A stretch of DNA of 64,000 nucleotides from SKUL01 sp964487545 (GCA_964487545.1 CAZARI010000006.1:1-64000); one strand, 5' to 3'. Counted from the first letter of the stretch, positions 18,481 through 27,035 are shown. A program made the numbers and translations. The notes: a model not told the origin generated them from the letters alone.

Positions 18481-18855
18481 ATGGAAAGAGACGATTTATT
18501 GGTAAACGATTCATACTCGGTCAACGCCCGTCACGATGAGGAGCACGGGAAAATTGTCCGGAAAAAGATTGTTCAGGTTACTGTGCTGCTGAGCGTAGTG
18601 ACGGCTGCTGAAGTTATTCTGGGAATTTTTGTAAAACAAGGAACCACCATGTGGCCACTCGTCAAATGGTCATTTATTGCAATGACCCTGATAAAGGCGG
18701 GCTATATCGTGGCGGTTTTTATGCACCTGGGCGACGAGCGAAAATCGTTGCAGAACCTGATCATCATTCCTTTTTTAATTTTCATGCTGAGCATTCTTTA
18801 TGTCATCATTACAGAATCGGTTTACCTGAACGATATTTGGTCAACTTATTTCTGA
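18481..18855 (+). CDS. cytochrome c oxidase subunit IV family protein
   Basis: 124-aa small membrane protein of the prokaryotic cytochrome c oxidase subunit IV (CyoD/COX4_pro) type. A hydrophilic N-terminus of about 30 residues is followed by three helices near 33-52, 57-80 and 92-112. The middle helix ends in KAGYIVAVFMHLGDERK, matching the family pattern. A stabilising accessory subunit, not catalytic. It sits 12 nt after subunit III and 10 nt before SCO1. Confidence 0.85.
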   Translation: MERDDLLVNDSYSVNARHDEEHGKIVRKKIVQVTVLLSVVTAAEVILGIFVKQGTTMWPLVKWSFIAMTLIKAGYIVAVFMHLGDERKSLQNLIIIPFLIFMLSILYVIITESVYLNDIWSTYF

Positions 18856-18865
18856 TATAATATAG

Positions 18866-19549
18866 ATGAAACCGGTTTCTACACCGCTTAAGATTGCCGT
18901 TTTACTCTTTTTACTTCTGGGTCCTGTAATCGCTTTTTACACGATATCAAGAGGCGAACATCAATTTACTAAATTACCGTATTACGGTCCACGAGAGTGG
19001 GATTACAATTCCGACGGTACAGCAGATACTATTTATCATAAGGTTCCAGACTTTGCCTTTATCAATCAGTTTGGTGATACCGTTACCCAAGACGACTATC
19101 AAGGTGATATCCTAATCGTAGATTTCTTCTTCAGCACTTGCCCCACCATTTGTCCGGTGATGGCCACCAATATGGCCGGACTACAGTTTCAACTTCAAGA
19201 AAACCATTTCAAAAATGTGAAACTGTTGTCGCATACCGTCAATCCCGAATTTGATACCCCGTCTGTGTTGTTGCAATACGGCGAGAAGAACGAAGCAGAC
19301 TTTGATAAATGGACCTTTGTCACCGGACAAAAAGAGGACATCTACCATCAGGGGGTGAGGGGTTATTTGTTACCAGCTCAGGAAGATGCGCTGGCTCCGG
19401 GTGGATTTCTGCACTCTGAGAAATTTGTACTGGTAGATAAAGAGCGGCACATCCGGGGCTTCTTCGATGGCACCGATCAGGTCGAAATGCGCAGGCTGAT
19501 GAAGGATGTGAAAATGCTGCTAAAGGAATACAATGAAAAAGAAAGCTAA
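18866..19549 (+). CDS. SCO1/SenC family copper chaperone
   Basis: Membrane-anchored thioredoxin-fold protein that delivers copper to, or reduces, the CuA site of cytochrome oxidase subunit II. 227 aa. An N-terminal anchor spans about residues 9-27. The copper-binding motif is intact: FFFSTCPTICPVMATNM near 89-105 supplies the CxxxC pair, and the downstream His lies in LLSHTVNPEFDTP near 120. The 3' end overlaps the DUF420 gene by 17 nt, indicating tight coupling in the operon. Confidence 0.93.
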   Translation: MKPVSTPLKIAVLLFLLLGPVIAFYTISRGEHQFTKLPYYGPREWDYNSDGTADTIYHKVPDFAFINQFGDTVTQDDYQGDILIVDFFFSTCPTICPVMATNMAGLQFQLQENHFKNVKLLSHTVNPEFDTPSVLLQYGEKNEADFDKWTFVTGQKEDIYHQGVRGYLLPAQEDALAPGGFLHSEKFVLVDKERHIRGFFDGTDQVEMRRLMKDVKMLLKEYNEKES

Positions 19550-20066
19550 TACGGCGACAGCACACGATCCTTATAAAAAGTGGATCGTCGCATTATCCGT
19601 AATTATTCCATTGGCCATTGCTGGGCTGTTCACGGTAAAAATCGAAGGCTACGACTTTAGTTTCCTGCCCCCAATATACGCAACCATCAATGCAATCACG
19701 GCAGTGTTACTGCTCATCGCACTTTTCGCGATCCTGCGGAAAAACATAGCGCTGCACAAAAAGCTGATGATGACCTGCTTGGGATTGTCTGCTTTGTTTT
19801 TGATGCTATACGTTGTCTATCACATCACCTCCGATTCCACGAGATACGGGGGCGACGGGTGGGTGAAAACCGTTTATCTACTCATTCTCGCTTCACATAT
19901 CCTGCTCTCCATTGCCGTGGTTCCGCTGGTGCTCATCACCTACTCAAAAACGCTTACCGCCCAATTCGACAAACACCGGAAAATAGCGCGATTCACATGG
20001 CCAATCTGGTTTTACGTGGCCATTTCGGGAGTGATCGTTTACGTGATGATTTCACCTTATTATTAA
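19533..20066 (+). CDS. DUF420 family membrane protein
   Basis: 177-aa integral membrane protein of the DUF420 (YozB-like) family, commonly encoded next to SCO1 and cytochrome oxidase genes and thought to help oxidase assembly; the molecular role is not established. Helices lie near 17-36, 46-66, 77-97, 111-135 and 152-175. Conserved His residues occur at ALHKKLMM, VVYHITS and LASHILL, spaced as if in the membrane, and could bind metal or heme (inference). It starts within the SCO1 gene. Confidence 0.85.
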   Translation: MKKKANTATAHDPYKKWIVALSVIIPLAIAGLFTVKIEGYDFSFLPPIYATINAITAVLLLIALFAILRKNIALHKKLMMTCLGLSALFLMLYVVYHITSDSTRYGGDGWVKTVYLLILASHILLSIAVVPLVLITYSKTLTAQFDKHRKIARFTWPIWFYVAISGVIVYVMISPYY

Positions 20067-20077
20067 GCCGGAATCAT

Positions 20078-20085
20078 TAACTTTG
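20078..20085 (+). promoter_or_regulatory. -7 box directly before a GTG start
   Basis: TAACTTTG matches TAnnTTTG and ends 4 nt before the GTG at 20090. No TTG is seen at the -33 position. If used, the mRNA of the small CxxC protein would be leaderless. Confidence 0.45.
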
Positions 20086-20089
20086 TGCT

Positions 20090-20347
20090 GTGAAGTTGAT
20101 AAAGTACATATCCGTTTTGTTATTATTCGTAGCTGTTGTTCTTCCCGATACGGCCGAAGCACAATGCGCCATGTGTCGCGCCACCAACCAGAGTGCATTG
20201 CAGGAAGGTGGTGGTCTTGGAATCAATCAGGGAATAATGTACCTGATGGGAATCCCGTATCTGTTGCTGGCTATTTTGGGTTGGGTGTTTTTCCGCAAAC
20301 GGATCGGAGGTTTTTTCCGCGATATGCAGGAAATTCACGAGGAGTAA
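20090..20347 (+). CDS. small CxxC-containing membrane protein, function unknown
   Basis: 85 aa from GTG 20090. A signal peptide or first helix spans 5-23 (YISVLLLFVAVVLPDTAEA), followed immediately by QCAMCRATNQSA, a CxxC motif at the outer face. A second helix lies near 49-68 (MYLMGIPYLLLAILGWVFF), then a short basic and acidic cytoplasmic tail. The position after SCO1 and DUF420 suggests a role in oxidase assembly, perhaps copper or thiol chemistry at the CxxC; this is inference. No enzymatic family is recognised. Confidence 0.75.
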   Translation: MKLIKYISVLLLFVAVVLPDTAEAQCAMCRATNQSALQEGGGLGINQGIMYLMGIPYLLLAILGWVFFRKRIGGFFRDMQEIHEE

Positions 20348-20367
20348 TCAGAACGTTCTGGTTTTAA

Positions 20368-20473
20368 TGCTTATTGAGAAAGACTGAGGGAAAAGGCCCG
20401 TTGACGTCTTGGCAACCTGATTTCGCATGCGAAGTGGTGGTGCTAAATCCTTCCCGAAAGGGGCAGATGAGCA
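20368..20473 (+). promoter_or_regulatory. SAM riboswitch (SAM-I/S-box type)
   Basis: The leader of the methionine synthase genes contains the conserved S-box core: AAGAC (20380-20384) paired with GTCTT (20406-20410) around GAGGGA and GGCCC, then GGCAACC at 20411-20417. P3 is built on TTCGCATGCGAA, P4 is CCTTCCC GAAA GGGG, and P1 pairs TGCTTAT (20368-20374) with ATGAGCA (20467-20473). It senses S-adenosylmethionine and, with the terminator at 20506-20536, should turn off metH when SAM is plentiful. Confidence 0.88.
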
Positions 20474-20505
20474 GTCAATGATTTCTATTTAATAGTTATA
20501 ACTGT

Positions 20506-20536
20506 AATCTCTGCTAACCGCAGAGATTTTTTTTTT
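20506..20536 (+). terminator. riboswitch-controlled terminator
   Basis: A perfect 9-bp stem (20506-20514 with 20520-20528), 5-nt loop and a run of ten T. The run ends 7 nt before the metH ATG at 20544. A short antiterminator is possible: GCAGA (20463-20467) can pair with TCTGC in the left arm (20510-20514). Confidence 0.85.
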
Positions 20537-20543
20537 GTACAAA

Positions 20544-21545
20544 ATGAACCTACATCAACTGTTGCAAGAACGGATACTCGTGCTCGATGGCGCGATGGGC
20601 ACCATGATTCAGCAATATCAGCTCTCCGAAAATGACTACCGCGGCACCGAATTCAGTAATATTTCCGAATCCGTAAAAGGCAACAACGATTTACTCAGCC
20701 TCACGCAGCCACAAATCATTCGTGAAATTCATCTGGCCTATCTCGAAGCCGGTGCCGATATCATCGAAACCAATACTTTTAACGCCAACCGAATTTCGCA
20801 GGCCGATTACAATATGCAGCACCTGAGCTACCGCCTCAACTTTGAATCGGCACAGATTGCGGTCAACGCGGCCAAACAGATAGCGGAGAAGAACCCGGCT
20901 AAACCACGATTTGTTGCCGGCGCTATCGGCCCCACCAATCGCACTGCATCCCTGTCACCGAAAGTGAACGACCCGGGCTTCAGAAACATCACTTTTGATG
21001 AGCTGGCAGCAGCATACACCGAACAGTGTCGGGGGTTGGTCGACGGTGGTGTAGATATTCTCCTCGTCGAAACGGTATTCGATACCCTTAATGCCAAAGC
21101 CGCATTGTTTGCGATTTCGGGCTTGTTTGAGGAGTATAAAAAGAACCTGCCCGTGATGGTTTCGGGCACGATTACCGATGCCAGTGGTCGCACCCTATCC
21201 GGACAAACACCACTGGCCTTTGCGGTATCCATGAGTCACTTCCCGTTGCTGAGCATTGGTTTCAATTGCGCATTGGGCGCCGGACAGTTACATCCGCATA
21301 TTAAAGATCTGGCGCGGTATGCACCGTGCTTCGTTAGCGCTCATCCCAATGCAGGCCTGCCCAACGAGTTTGGTGAGTACGATGAGCAGCCACATGAAAT
21401 GGCCGAATTGCTCGATCATTATCTGAAAGAAAACCTGGTGAATATTATTGGGGGATGCTGCGGCACCACCCCAAAACACATAGCCGCCATTGCAGAAGTC
21501 GCTGCCCGATATTCACCCCGAAAGCCCGAAGTATATGCGATCTGA
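20544..21545 (+). CDS. metH: methionine synthase, homocysteine-binding module (split MetH, N-terminal part)
   Basis: Binds and activates homocysteine for methylation to methionine. 333 aa, equal to the first domain of B12-dependent MetH. The family start ILVLDGAMGTMIQQ is at 10-23; the zinc thiolate ligands are the Cys in GFNCALGAG near 234 and the CC pair in GGCCGTTP near 301-302. ATG 20544 is preferred over TTG 20535, which lies in the terminator T-run. It overlaps the second metH gene by 11 nt; together they form one full enzyme split between the homocysteine and folate domains, as is common in Bacteroidota. Controlled by the SAM riboswitch upstream. Confidence 0.93.
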   Translation: MNLHQLLQERILVLDGAMGTMIQQYQLSENDYRGTEFSNISESVKGNNDLLSLTQPQIIREIHLAYLEAGADIIETNTFNANRISQADYNMQHLSYRLNFESAQIAVNAAKQIAEKNPAKPRFVAGAIGPTNRTASLSPKVNDPGFRNITFDELAAAYTEQCRGLVDGGVDILLVETVFDTLNAKAALFAISGLFEEYKKNLPVMVSGTITDASGRTLSGQTPLAFAVSMSHFPLLSIGFNCALGAGQLHPHIKDLARYAPCFVSAHPNAGLPNEFGEYDEQPHEMAELLDHYLKENLVNIIGGCCGTTPKHIAAIAEVAARYSPRKPEVYAI

Positions 21546-24207
21546 TATCAAGTTTTCTCTCAGCGGACTCGAACCGCTTTTTGCCCGTGATGATTCGAAT
21601 TTTATCAATATCGGTGAACGAACGAATGTTACGGGATCTAAAAAGTTTCTGAACTTGATCAAGAATGATCAGTATGAGTCGGCACTGGCTGTTGCTCTCG
21701 ATCAGGTGCGGGGTGGCGCACAGATTCTCGATGTCAACATGGATGAGGGCCTCATTGACGGGAAAGCGGCGATGACGCGTTTTCTGAACCTCATTGCAAC
21801 TGAACCGGAAATTTCACGCATTCCGTTGATGATCGATTCCTCCAATTGGGACATTATCGAAGCGGGGCTGCAGTGTGTGCAGGGAAAATCGGTAGTGAAC
21901 TCCATTTCGCTGAAAGAGGGCGAAGCATCATTTATTCATCAAGCGCATTTGGTTAGACGGTATGGTGCGGCGGCAGTGGTGATGGCATTTGACGAAACCG
22001 GTCAGGCGGACACACTCGAAAAGCGCATTTCGATTTGTAAACGGGCTTATGATATCCTCGTTCAGCAAGTGGGCTTTCCGCCTTCCGACATAATATTCGA
22101 CCCCAATATTTTTCCCGTAGCAACCGGCATCGAAGCGCACAACAACTACGCGGTAGATTTTATTGAAGCAACGCGCTGGATCAAAACTAACTTGCCCGGG
22201 GCTTTGGTGAGCGGTGGAGTCAGCAACATTTCTTTTTCGTTTCGCGGAAACCACGCCGTGCGCGAGGCCATGCACGCTGCTTTTCTCTATCACGCCATCA
22301 AGGCCGGTTTGGACATGGGTATTGTGAACCCCTCCATGTTGCAGATTTATTCTGATGTCCCAGCCGATCTGTTAGCTCACGTTGAGGATGTTTTGTTTAA
22401 CCGTCGTCCCGATGCCACCGAGCGGCTCGTATCTTTTGCCGAAGCAGTGCAACAGCAGGATCGTCCACAGGCCGAAATTATGGCCTGGCGATTAGAAAGC
22501 GTAAGTAAACGGCTCGAACACGCATTGGTACACGGCATCACAGATCACATCATCGAAGATACCGAAGCGGCTCGCCTGGAATACCAAAGTCCGTTGCAGG
22601 TGATTGAAGGCCCGTTAATGGACGGAATGAACGTGGTGGGTGATCTGTTTGGTTCGGGCAAAATGTTTCTTCCACAAGTTGTCAAAAGCGCGCGGGTGAT
22701 GAAAAAGGCAGTAGAGTATCTTTCGCCATTTCTCGAATCGATGGATGGCGGAGCGGCCAGAAGCACGGCCGGTAAAGTATTGCTCGCGACAGTGAAAGGG
22801 GATGTGCACGATATCGGCAAAAACATTGTTGGCGTTGTGCTCGGATGCAATAACTACGAGGTAATCGATCTGGGAGTGATGGTGTCGGCCGAGAAAATTA
22901 TTGAACAGGCTATAGCGCACCGGGTGGATGTTGTCGGGTTGAGCGGCTTGATTACGCCATCACTCGAAGAGATGGTAATTACCGCTCGCGAAATGCAGCA
23001 ATCAGGATTAAACATTCCGCTATTGATTGGTGGCGCAACCACTTCCAAAGTACATACGGCAGTGAAAATTGAGTCAAACTACACCGCAGGCCCCACCATT
23101 CACGTGTTGGATGCTTCGCGGGCAGTAACCGTTGTTGAAAACCTCCTCGGTCACAAAAAGGAGCAGTTTCTTAAAGATCTGAATGCCGAATACGATCGAA
23201 TCCGCAGCCAATATGCCAGCAAATCTGCGCGCAAGGTTTATCTCCCGCTCAGTGAAGCACGACACAATAAGCTTAAACTGCAGTTTGCACCGGTCCGCCC
23301 GAAAAAACCGGGGGTACACCATTTTCCTGATTTCGACCTGACGCAATTGTTTGATTTTATCGATTGGACACCCTTCTTTCACGCTTGGGAAATGCGCGGC
23401 AAATTTCCAGATATACTCACTCACCCGCAATATGGTGCTGAGGCCAAAAAACTTTATTCCGACGCGCGAAACATGCTCGATAAATTGGCGGCCCAGAAAC
23501 GGTTGCGCGCCAACGGAGTGGTGGGGATTTGGCCTGCCAACAGCAACGATGTCGATCAACTCATTATTTACACCGATGAAACGCGGCAGCAGGAATTGGC
23601 GCGGATAAACTGCATGCGACAACAGTTGAAGAAAGCCAAAGGTCTGCCCAACCTATGCCTGAGCGATTATGTAGCTCCAGAAACTACCGGTACAGTCGAT
23701 TATGTGGGTGGCTTTGCGGTTACCGCTGGCCACGGAATTGAGCAGTTAATTGAAGAATTTGCAGCCGATCACGACCAATATCAGCTTATTCTTGTGAAAG
23801 CCCTGGCCGACCGCCTGGCAGAAGCTTTTGCCGAAAACCTGCACTGGCAGGTGCGACGCGAAATCTGGGGCTATGCGCCGAACGAAAACCTAAACAACGA
23901 TGCGCTCATCCGGGAAGAATATAAAGGAATCCGACCAGCGCCGGGCTATCCAGCATGTCCTGATCACACTGAAAAGCCGGTCCTTTTTAAACTATTGGAT
24001 GCCGAAACACAAACGGGAATCACTTTAACGGACCATCTCGCTATGCATCCGGCTGCCGCCGTGTGTGGCATGTACTTTGCTCATCCCGAGGCAAAATATT
24101 TTGGGGTGGGAAGAATCGGAAAAGATCAGGTGCAGAACTTGGCAAAACAAAAAAATATTTCGTTCGGAAAAATGGAGAAATGGTTATCTTCCAGCCTCAA
24201 TTATTAA
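21535..24207 (+). CDS. metH: methionine synthase, folate/cobalamin/activation modules (split MetH, C-terminal part)
   Basis: Transfers the methyl group of methyltetrahydrofolate through cobalamin to homocysteine. 890 aa from ATG 21535. Domains in order: pterin-binding barrel (FINIGERTNVTGSKKF at about 22-37), cobalamin cap, B12-binding domain with GDVHDIGKNIVGVVLG (His425 is the lower cobalt ligand), and the C-terminal reactivation domain that binds SAM (RPAPGYPACPDHTEK near 801). All modules other than the homocysteine one are present, so the enzyme is complete with its upstream partner. The start lies within the end of the first gene, ensuring coupled translation. Confidence 0.95.
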   Translation: MRSDIKFSLSGLEPLFARDDSNFINIGERTNVTGSKKFLNLIKNDQYESALAVALDQVRGGAQILDVNMDEGLIDGKAAMTRFLNLIATEPEISRIPLMIDSSNWDIIEAGLQCVQGKSVVNSISLKEGEASFIHQAHLVRRYGAAAVVMAFDETGQADTLEKRISICKRAYDILVQQVGFPPSDIIFDPNIFPVATGIEAHNNYAVDFIEATRWIKTNLPGALVSGGVSNISFSFRGNHAVREAMHAAFLYHAIKAGLDMGIVNPSMLQIYSDVPADLLAHVEDVLFNRRPDATERLVSFAEAVQQQDRPQAEIMAWRLESVSKRLEHALVHGITDHIIEDTEAARLEYQSPLQVIEGPLMDGMNVVGDLFGSGKMFLPQVVKSARVMKKAVEYLSPFLESMDGGAARSTAGKVLLATVKGDVHDIGKNIVGVVLGCNNYEVIDLGVMVSAEKIIEQAIAHRVDVVGLSGLITPSLEEMVITAREMQQSGLNIPLLIGGATTSKVHTAVKIESNYTAGPTIHVLDASRAVTVVENLLGHKKEQFLKDLNAEYDRIRSQYASKSARKVYLPLSEARHNKLKLQFAPVRPKKPGVHHFPDFDLTQLFDFIDWTPFFHAWEMRGKFPDILTHPQYGAEAKKLYSDARNMLDKLAAQKRLRANGVVGIWPANSNDVDQLIIYTDETRQQELARINCMRQQLKKAKGLPNLCLSDYVAPETTGTVDYVGGFAVTAGHGIEQLIEEFAADHDQYQLILVKALADRLAEAFAENLHWQVRREIWGYAPNENLNNDALIREEYKGIRPAPGYPACPDHTEKPVLFKLLDAETQTGITLTDHLAMHPAAAVCGMYFAHPEAKYFGVGRIGKDQVQNLAKQKNISFGKMEKWLSSSLNY

Positions 24208-24222
24208 CCAGTTTTCAACCGA

Positions 24223-24230
24223 TAAATTTG
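24223..24230 (+). promoter_or_regulatory. -7 box before the OmpA-domain gene
   Basis: TAAATTTG matches TAnnTTTG and ends 6 nt before GTG 24237, so the transcript may begin at the start codon. The -33 region has only TTA (24201-24203, 19-nt spacer). Confidence 0.45.
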
Positions 24231-24236
24231 CAGCGT

Positions 24237-25490
24237 GTGACAAGCCGTTTCTATCCTGTGTTGACGGGGTTTTTGTGGTTGTTGACAGGATTCGTAACGA
24301 TTGCTCAGGAGCCTGTTCAACTTGGAAATATAAATGCCGACTGTATTGGTGCTGTGACCATCAGGGATAGCATCGGCCCCGTATTTTCGCCCAGAGGTTG
24401 GGGAAATAGACTGGAAATTTCTGGCTATCAGCTTGGCGATCCGATGTTTATCGAACAGGAGCACAATACCGTTTGGTATAAGTTTAGAATCCCATACGAC
24501 GCCATGCTGGAGTTCGATATTGTGCCAATTTATCCCGAAGATGATTTCGACTTCATGTTGTTTAAATATTCAGGCCCAGCATTTTGCCAGTCCATAATCG
24601 ACGATGAGGCGGTGCCGGTGCGATCGAATATTTCTCGAAAGAATATCGAGGTAAGGGGTTATACCGGAATAAAGGAAGGTGAAGTAGAGGAATATGTTCC
24701 CTCCGGACCGGGAAGCTCATACAGTAGAGCGCTACGCGTAAAAAAGGACGAAGAGTACTACCTGTTGGTGGACAATCCATTTAGAGAAAACCGTGGACAT
24801 TACGTATACATCTACTACCGGCGCGAAGGCAGTAATCCACTAAAAAGGGATGAACCAGAAAAAAGGGAGTTTGAAGCCCTAAAAACCAATCTTAAAATCA
24901 GCGTTCGCGATAAAGAAACCGGCGATCCAATAAAAGCATTTATCAGCATTGAAGGCACCGCCGATGGTCAGTCCATTGAGCTCAGTGGGAATTCTGAACA
25001 ACATATTGAATTGAGCAGCTACCGAGCATACCGCATTTCAGCGGTGGGAAAAGGGTATATGTTGAGCACTACCGCGTTTATGCCTGCACGCGATTCGCTC
25101 TATGCCGTTGAAATCGAGCTGAACAAAATCAAAAAAGGTGACCGAATTACCCTCGAGGATATAAAATTTGAAGAGGACAAAGCCGTGTTTCTCGAAAAGA
25201 GCAAACCTTCTTTGCAACGACTACACAAATTTTTGTCAGAGAATTCCAGTATAACTGTTGAAATCGGTGGACATGTCAACGGGTTGTCCAAACGAAACAG
25301 AAAAGAATACAGGGTGTTGAGCGATGAAAGAGCAGGCGCCGTTGAACAATACTTGATCGATAGCGGCATCAACCCATCACAGTTGCAGGTGAAAGGGTAC
25401 GGAAATTCCGAAATGCTTTTTCCCGACCCATTAAACAACGGCCAGATGGAAGCCAACCGAAGGGTGGAGATTAAAATCCTTAAAGACTGA
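24237..25490 (+). CDS. OmpA-family outer membrane protein
   Basis: 417 aa from GTG 24237. The frame is open further back into metH, but this start follows a -7 box and creates a good signal peptide (TSRFYPVLTGFLWLLTGFVT, cleavage near IAQ). Residues 25-230 form a jelly-roll-like secreted region with YYLLVDNPFRENRGHYVYIY. The middle has a carboxypeptidase-regulatory-like fold (VRDKETGDPIKAFISIEG). The C-terminal OmpA domain (about 305-417: IKFEEDKAVFLEKSKPSL, HVNGLSKRNRKEYRVLSDER, ANRRVEIKIL) binds peptidoglycan. It probably anchors the envelope. The precise role is unknown. Confidence 0.85.
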   Translation: MTSRFYPVLTGFLWLLTGFVTIAQEPVQLGNINADCIGAVTIRDSIGPVFSPRGWGNRLEISGYQLGDPMFIEQEHNTVWYKFRIPYDAMLEFDIVPIYPEDDFDFMLFKYSGPAFCQSIIDDEAVPVRSNISRKNIEVRGYTGIKEGEVEEYVPSGPGSSYSRALRVKKDEEYYLLVDNPFRENRGHYVYIYYRREGSNPLKRDEPEKREFEALKTNLKISVRDKETGDPIKAFISIEGTADGQSIELSGNSEQHIELSSYRAYRISAVGKGYMLSTTAFMPARDSLYAVEIELNKIKKGDRITLEDIKFEEDKAVFLEKSKPSLQRLHKFLSENSSITVEIGGHVNGLSKRNRKEYRVLSDERAGAVEQYLIDSGINPSQLQVKGYGNSEMLFPDPLNNGQMEANRRVEIKILKD

Positions 25491-25529
25491 CCACTGGTTG
25501 GATACATACACCGTTTGTAATATTGAACA

Positions 25530-25559
25530 TTGCGGAGTAGCAGCGCTATTTTACCTTTA
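25530..25559 (+). promoter_or_regulatory. promoter of the second TolC/adaptor pair
   Basis: TTG at 25530-25532, a 19-nt spacer and TACCTTTA at 25552-25559 (last base differs from TAnnTTTG). It lies 21 nt before the ATG at 25581 and supports that start over the earlier in-frame TTG at 25530. Confidence 0.5.
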
Positions 25560-25580
25560 CTTCTGGAAAACCCAGTTATT

Positions 25581-27014
25581 ATGAAAAAGCAATTTTTCTT
25601 TTTGCTGGCTGCTCTCTTTGGTATACCATTCCATATGATGGCGCAGCAGGTACTAACGCTCGAACAGTGTATAGACCATGCAATGGAAAACAATTTACAG
25701 CTCAAACAGGCCGATTTACAGATAAAACGCGCGGCGTATAACAAAGACCGGGCTAAGGCCGACTTTCTACCATCCGTTAATGCAGGTGCCAGCTACGGCT
25801 TTAACTTCGGGCGGAGAATTGACCCGTTTACCAACCAGTTTGCCACAGAGCAGGTTGAATCTGGAAACCTGTTTCTCAATGGTTCGCTCACCCTTTTTTC
25901 TGGTTTGACAAAAGTTTATACCCTCAAGCAAAGCAATTATATCTGGCTGGCCAGTCAAAAAGATGTTAAAGGAGCGGAGAACGATCTTCGACTGAATATA
26001 GCTTCAACATACATGAATGTGTTGTTTGCGTTGGAGTTGCTCGAAATAGCTGAGAATCAGCTTGAATTGACCCGTCAGCAGGTTGGTCGCACCGAGATAC
26101 TGGTTGAAGCAGGTCAGTTGCCACGAGCCAGCCTTTACGATCTGGAATCACAAATGGCCAGTGAAGAACTCAATGCAGTAAACGCCGAAAATGACCTGAT
26201 TATGGCGAAGGTGTCGCTCATACAGTTGTTGCAGATGGAAGGTGTGCAGCCCGAAAACATCAGTGTCTCGGCTCCTGAAGTTGACGACCTCGAGCCACAA
26301 TCACTGGTTCCCGGTTCAGAAGAAGTTTATTCTACCGCACTTTCGTTGATGCCCGAGATACAGGCCGCCGAATATCGTATCGAAAGTTCAAAAGCGGCCT
26401 TGTCTGCTGCAAAAGGTCGCAACAGCCCAACCTTGTCACTTGGCGCACAAATCGGAACGGGCTATTCCGGACTGAACTACCGGCAACGCGCCGGCGAACC
26501 ACAGTTTATCCCCATCGGCCAGGTAGTCACTACGGGAGAACAGGTCGTGTCTATCGCTCCGCAACCCATTTTTATTAACGATGGGGTGACGCCATTTGGA
26601 GATCAGTTTCGCGATAACTTTAACCGAAATATCGCCCTGAATCTCAACATTCCTATTTTTAACGGTTGGCAAGTGCGCACCGCGGTAAAACAGGCGAGAA
26701 TAGATCTGGAAAGTGCGCAACTTTCATTTGAAGAGAATAAAAACGCTTTGTATCAGGAAATTCAACGTGCCCACGCCGATGCAGTGGCGTCGTTTAAACA
26801 ATTTGTAGCAGCTCAGAAAGCAGTCGCCGCGCTGCAGGAAAACTACGCTTATGCCGAAGCACGTTTCGAGCAGAAAGCCATCAATACGGTTGAGTTTTTC
26901 GATTTTAAAACAAGATTAACCAACGCTGAATCTAATCTGGCTCAGGCAAAATTTAACTACCTTTTCCGAACCAAAATTCTTGATTTCTATCAGGGAAAAC
27001 CAATTACACTCTAA
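25581..27014 (+). CDS. TolC-family outer membrane efflux protein
   Basis: 477-aa outer-membrane channel from ATG 25581. Signal peptide MKKQFFFLLAALFGIPFHMM, then the family start LTLEQCIDHAMENNLQLKQA and the repeat pattern with NLFLNGSLTLFSGLTKVYTL in the first half and LNIPIFNGWQVRTAVKQAR in the second. It is not close to the TolC at 2326-3687. It pairs with the adaptor 22 nt downstream, but no pump gene is attached, so it may work with a transporter encoded elsewhere. Confidence 0.92.
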   Translation: MKKQFFFLLAALFGIPFHMMAQQVLTLEQCIDHAMENNLQLKQADLQIKRAAYNKDRAKADFLPSVNAGASYGFNFGRRIDPFTNQFATEQVESGNLFLNGSLTLFSGLTKVYTLKQSNYIWLASQKDVKGAENDLRLNIASTYMNVLFALELLEIAENQLELTRQQVGRTEILVEAGQLPRASLYDLESQMASEELNAVNAENDLIMAKVSLIQLLQMEGVQPENISVSAPEVDDLEPQSLVPGSEEVYSTALSLMPEIQAAEYRIESSKAALSAAKGRNSPTLSLGAQIGTGYSGLNYRQRAGEPQFIPIGQVVTTGEQVVSIAPQPIFINDGVTPFGDQFRDNFNRNIALNLNIPIFNGWQVRTAVKQARIDLESAQLSFEENKNALYQEIQRAHADAVASFKQFVAAQKAVAALQENYAYAEARFEQKAINTVEFFDFKTRLTNAESNLAQAKFNYLFRTKILDFYQGKPITL

Positions 27015-27035
27015 TCGGAGAAAAGAGCATTTGCT

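Noticed and set aside
20349..20360. Perfect 12-nt palindrome CAGAACGTTCTG before the SAM riboswitch
   Set aside because: It could be a weak terminator of the upstream gene or an operator, but the hairpin loop would be too small, the T-run is short and no second copy was seen, so no call was made.
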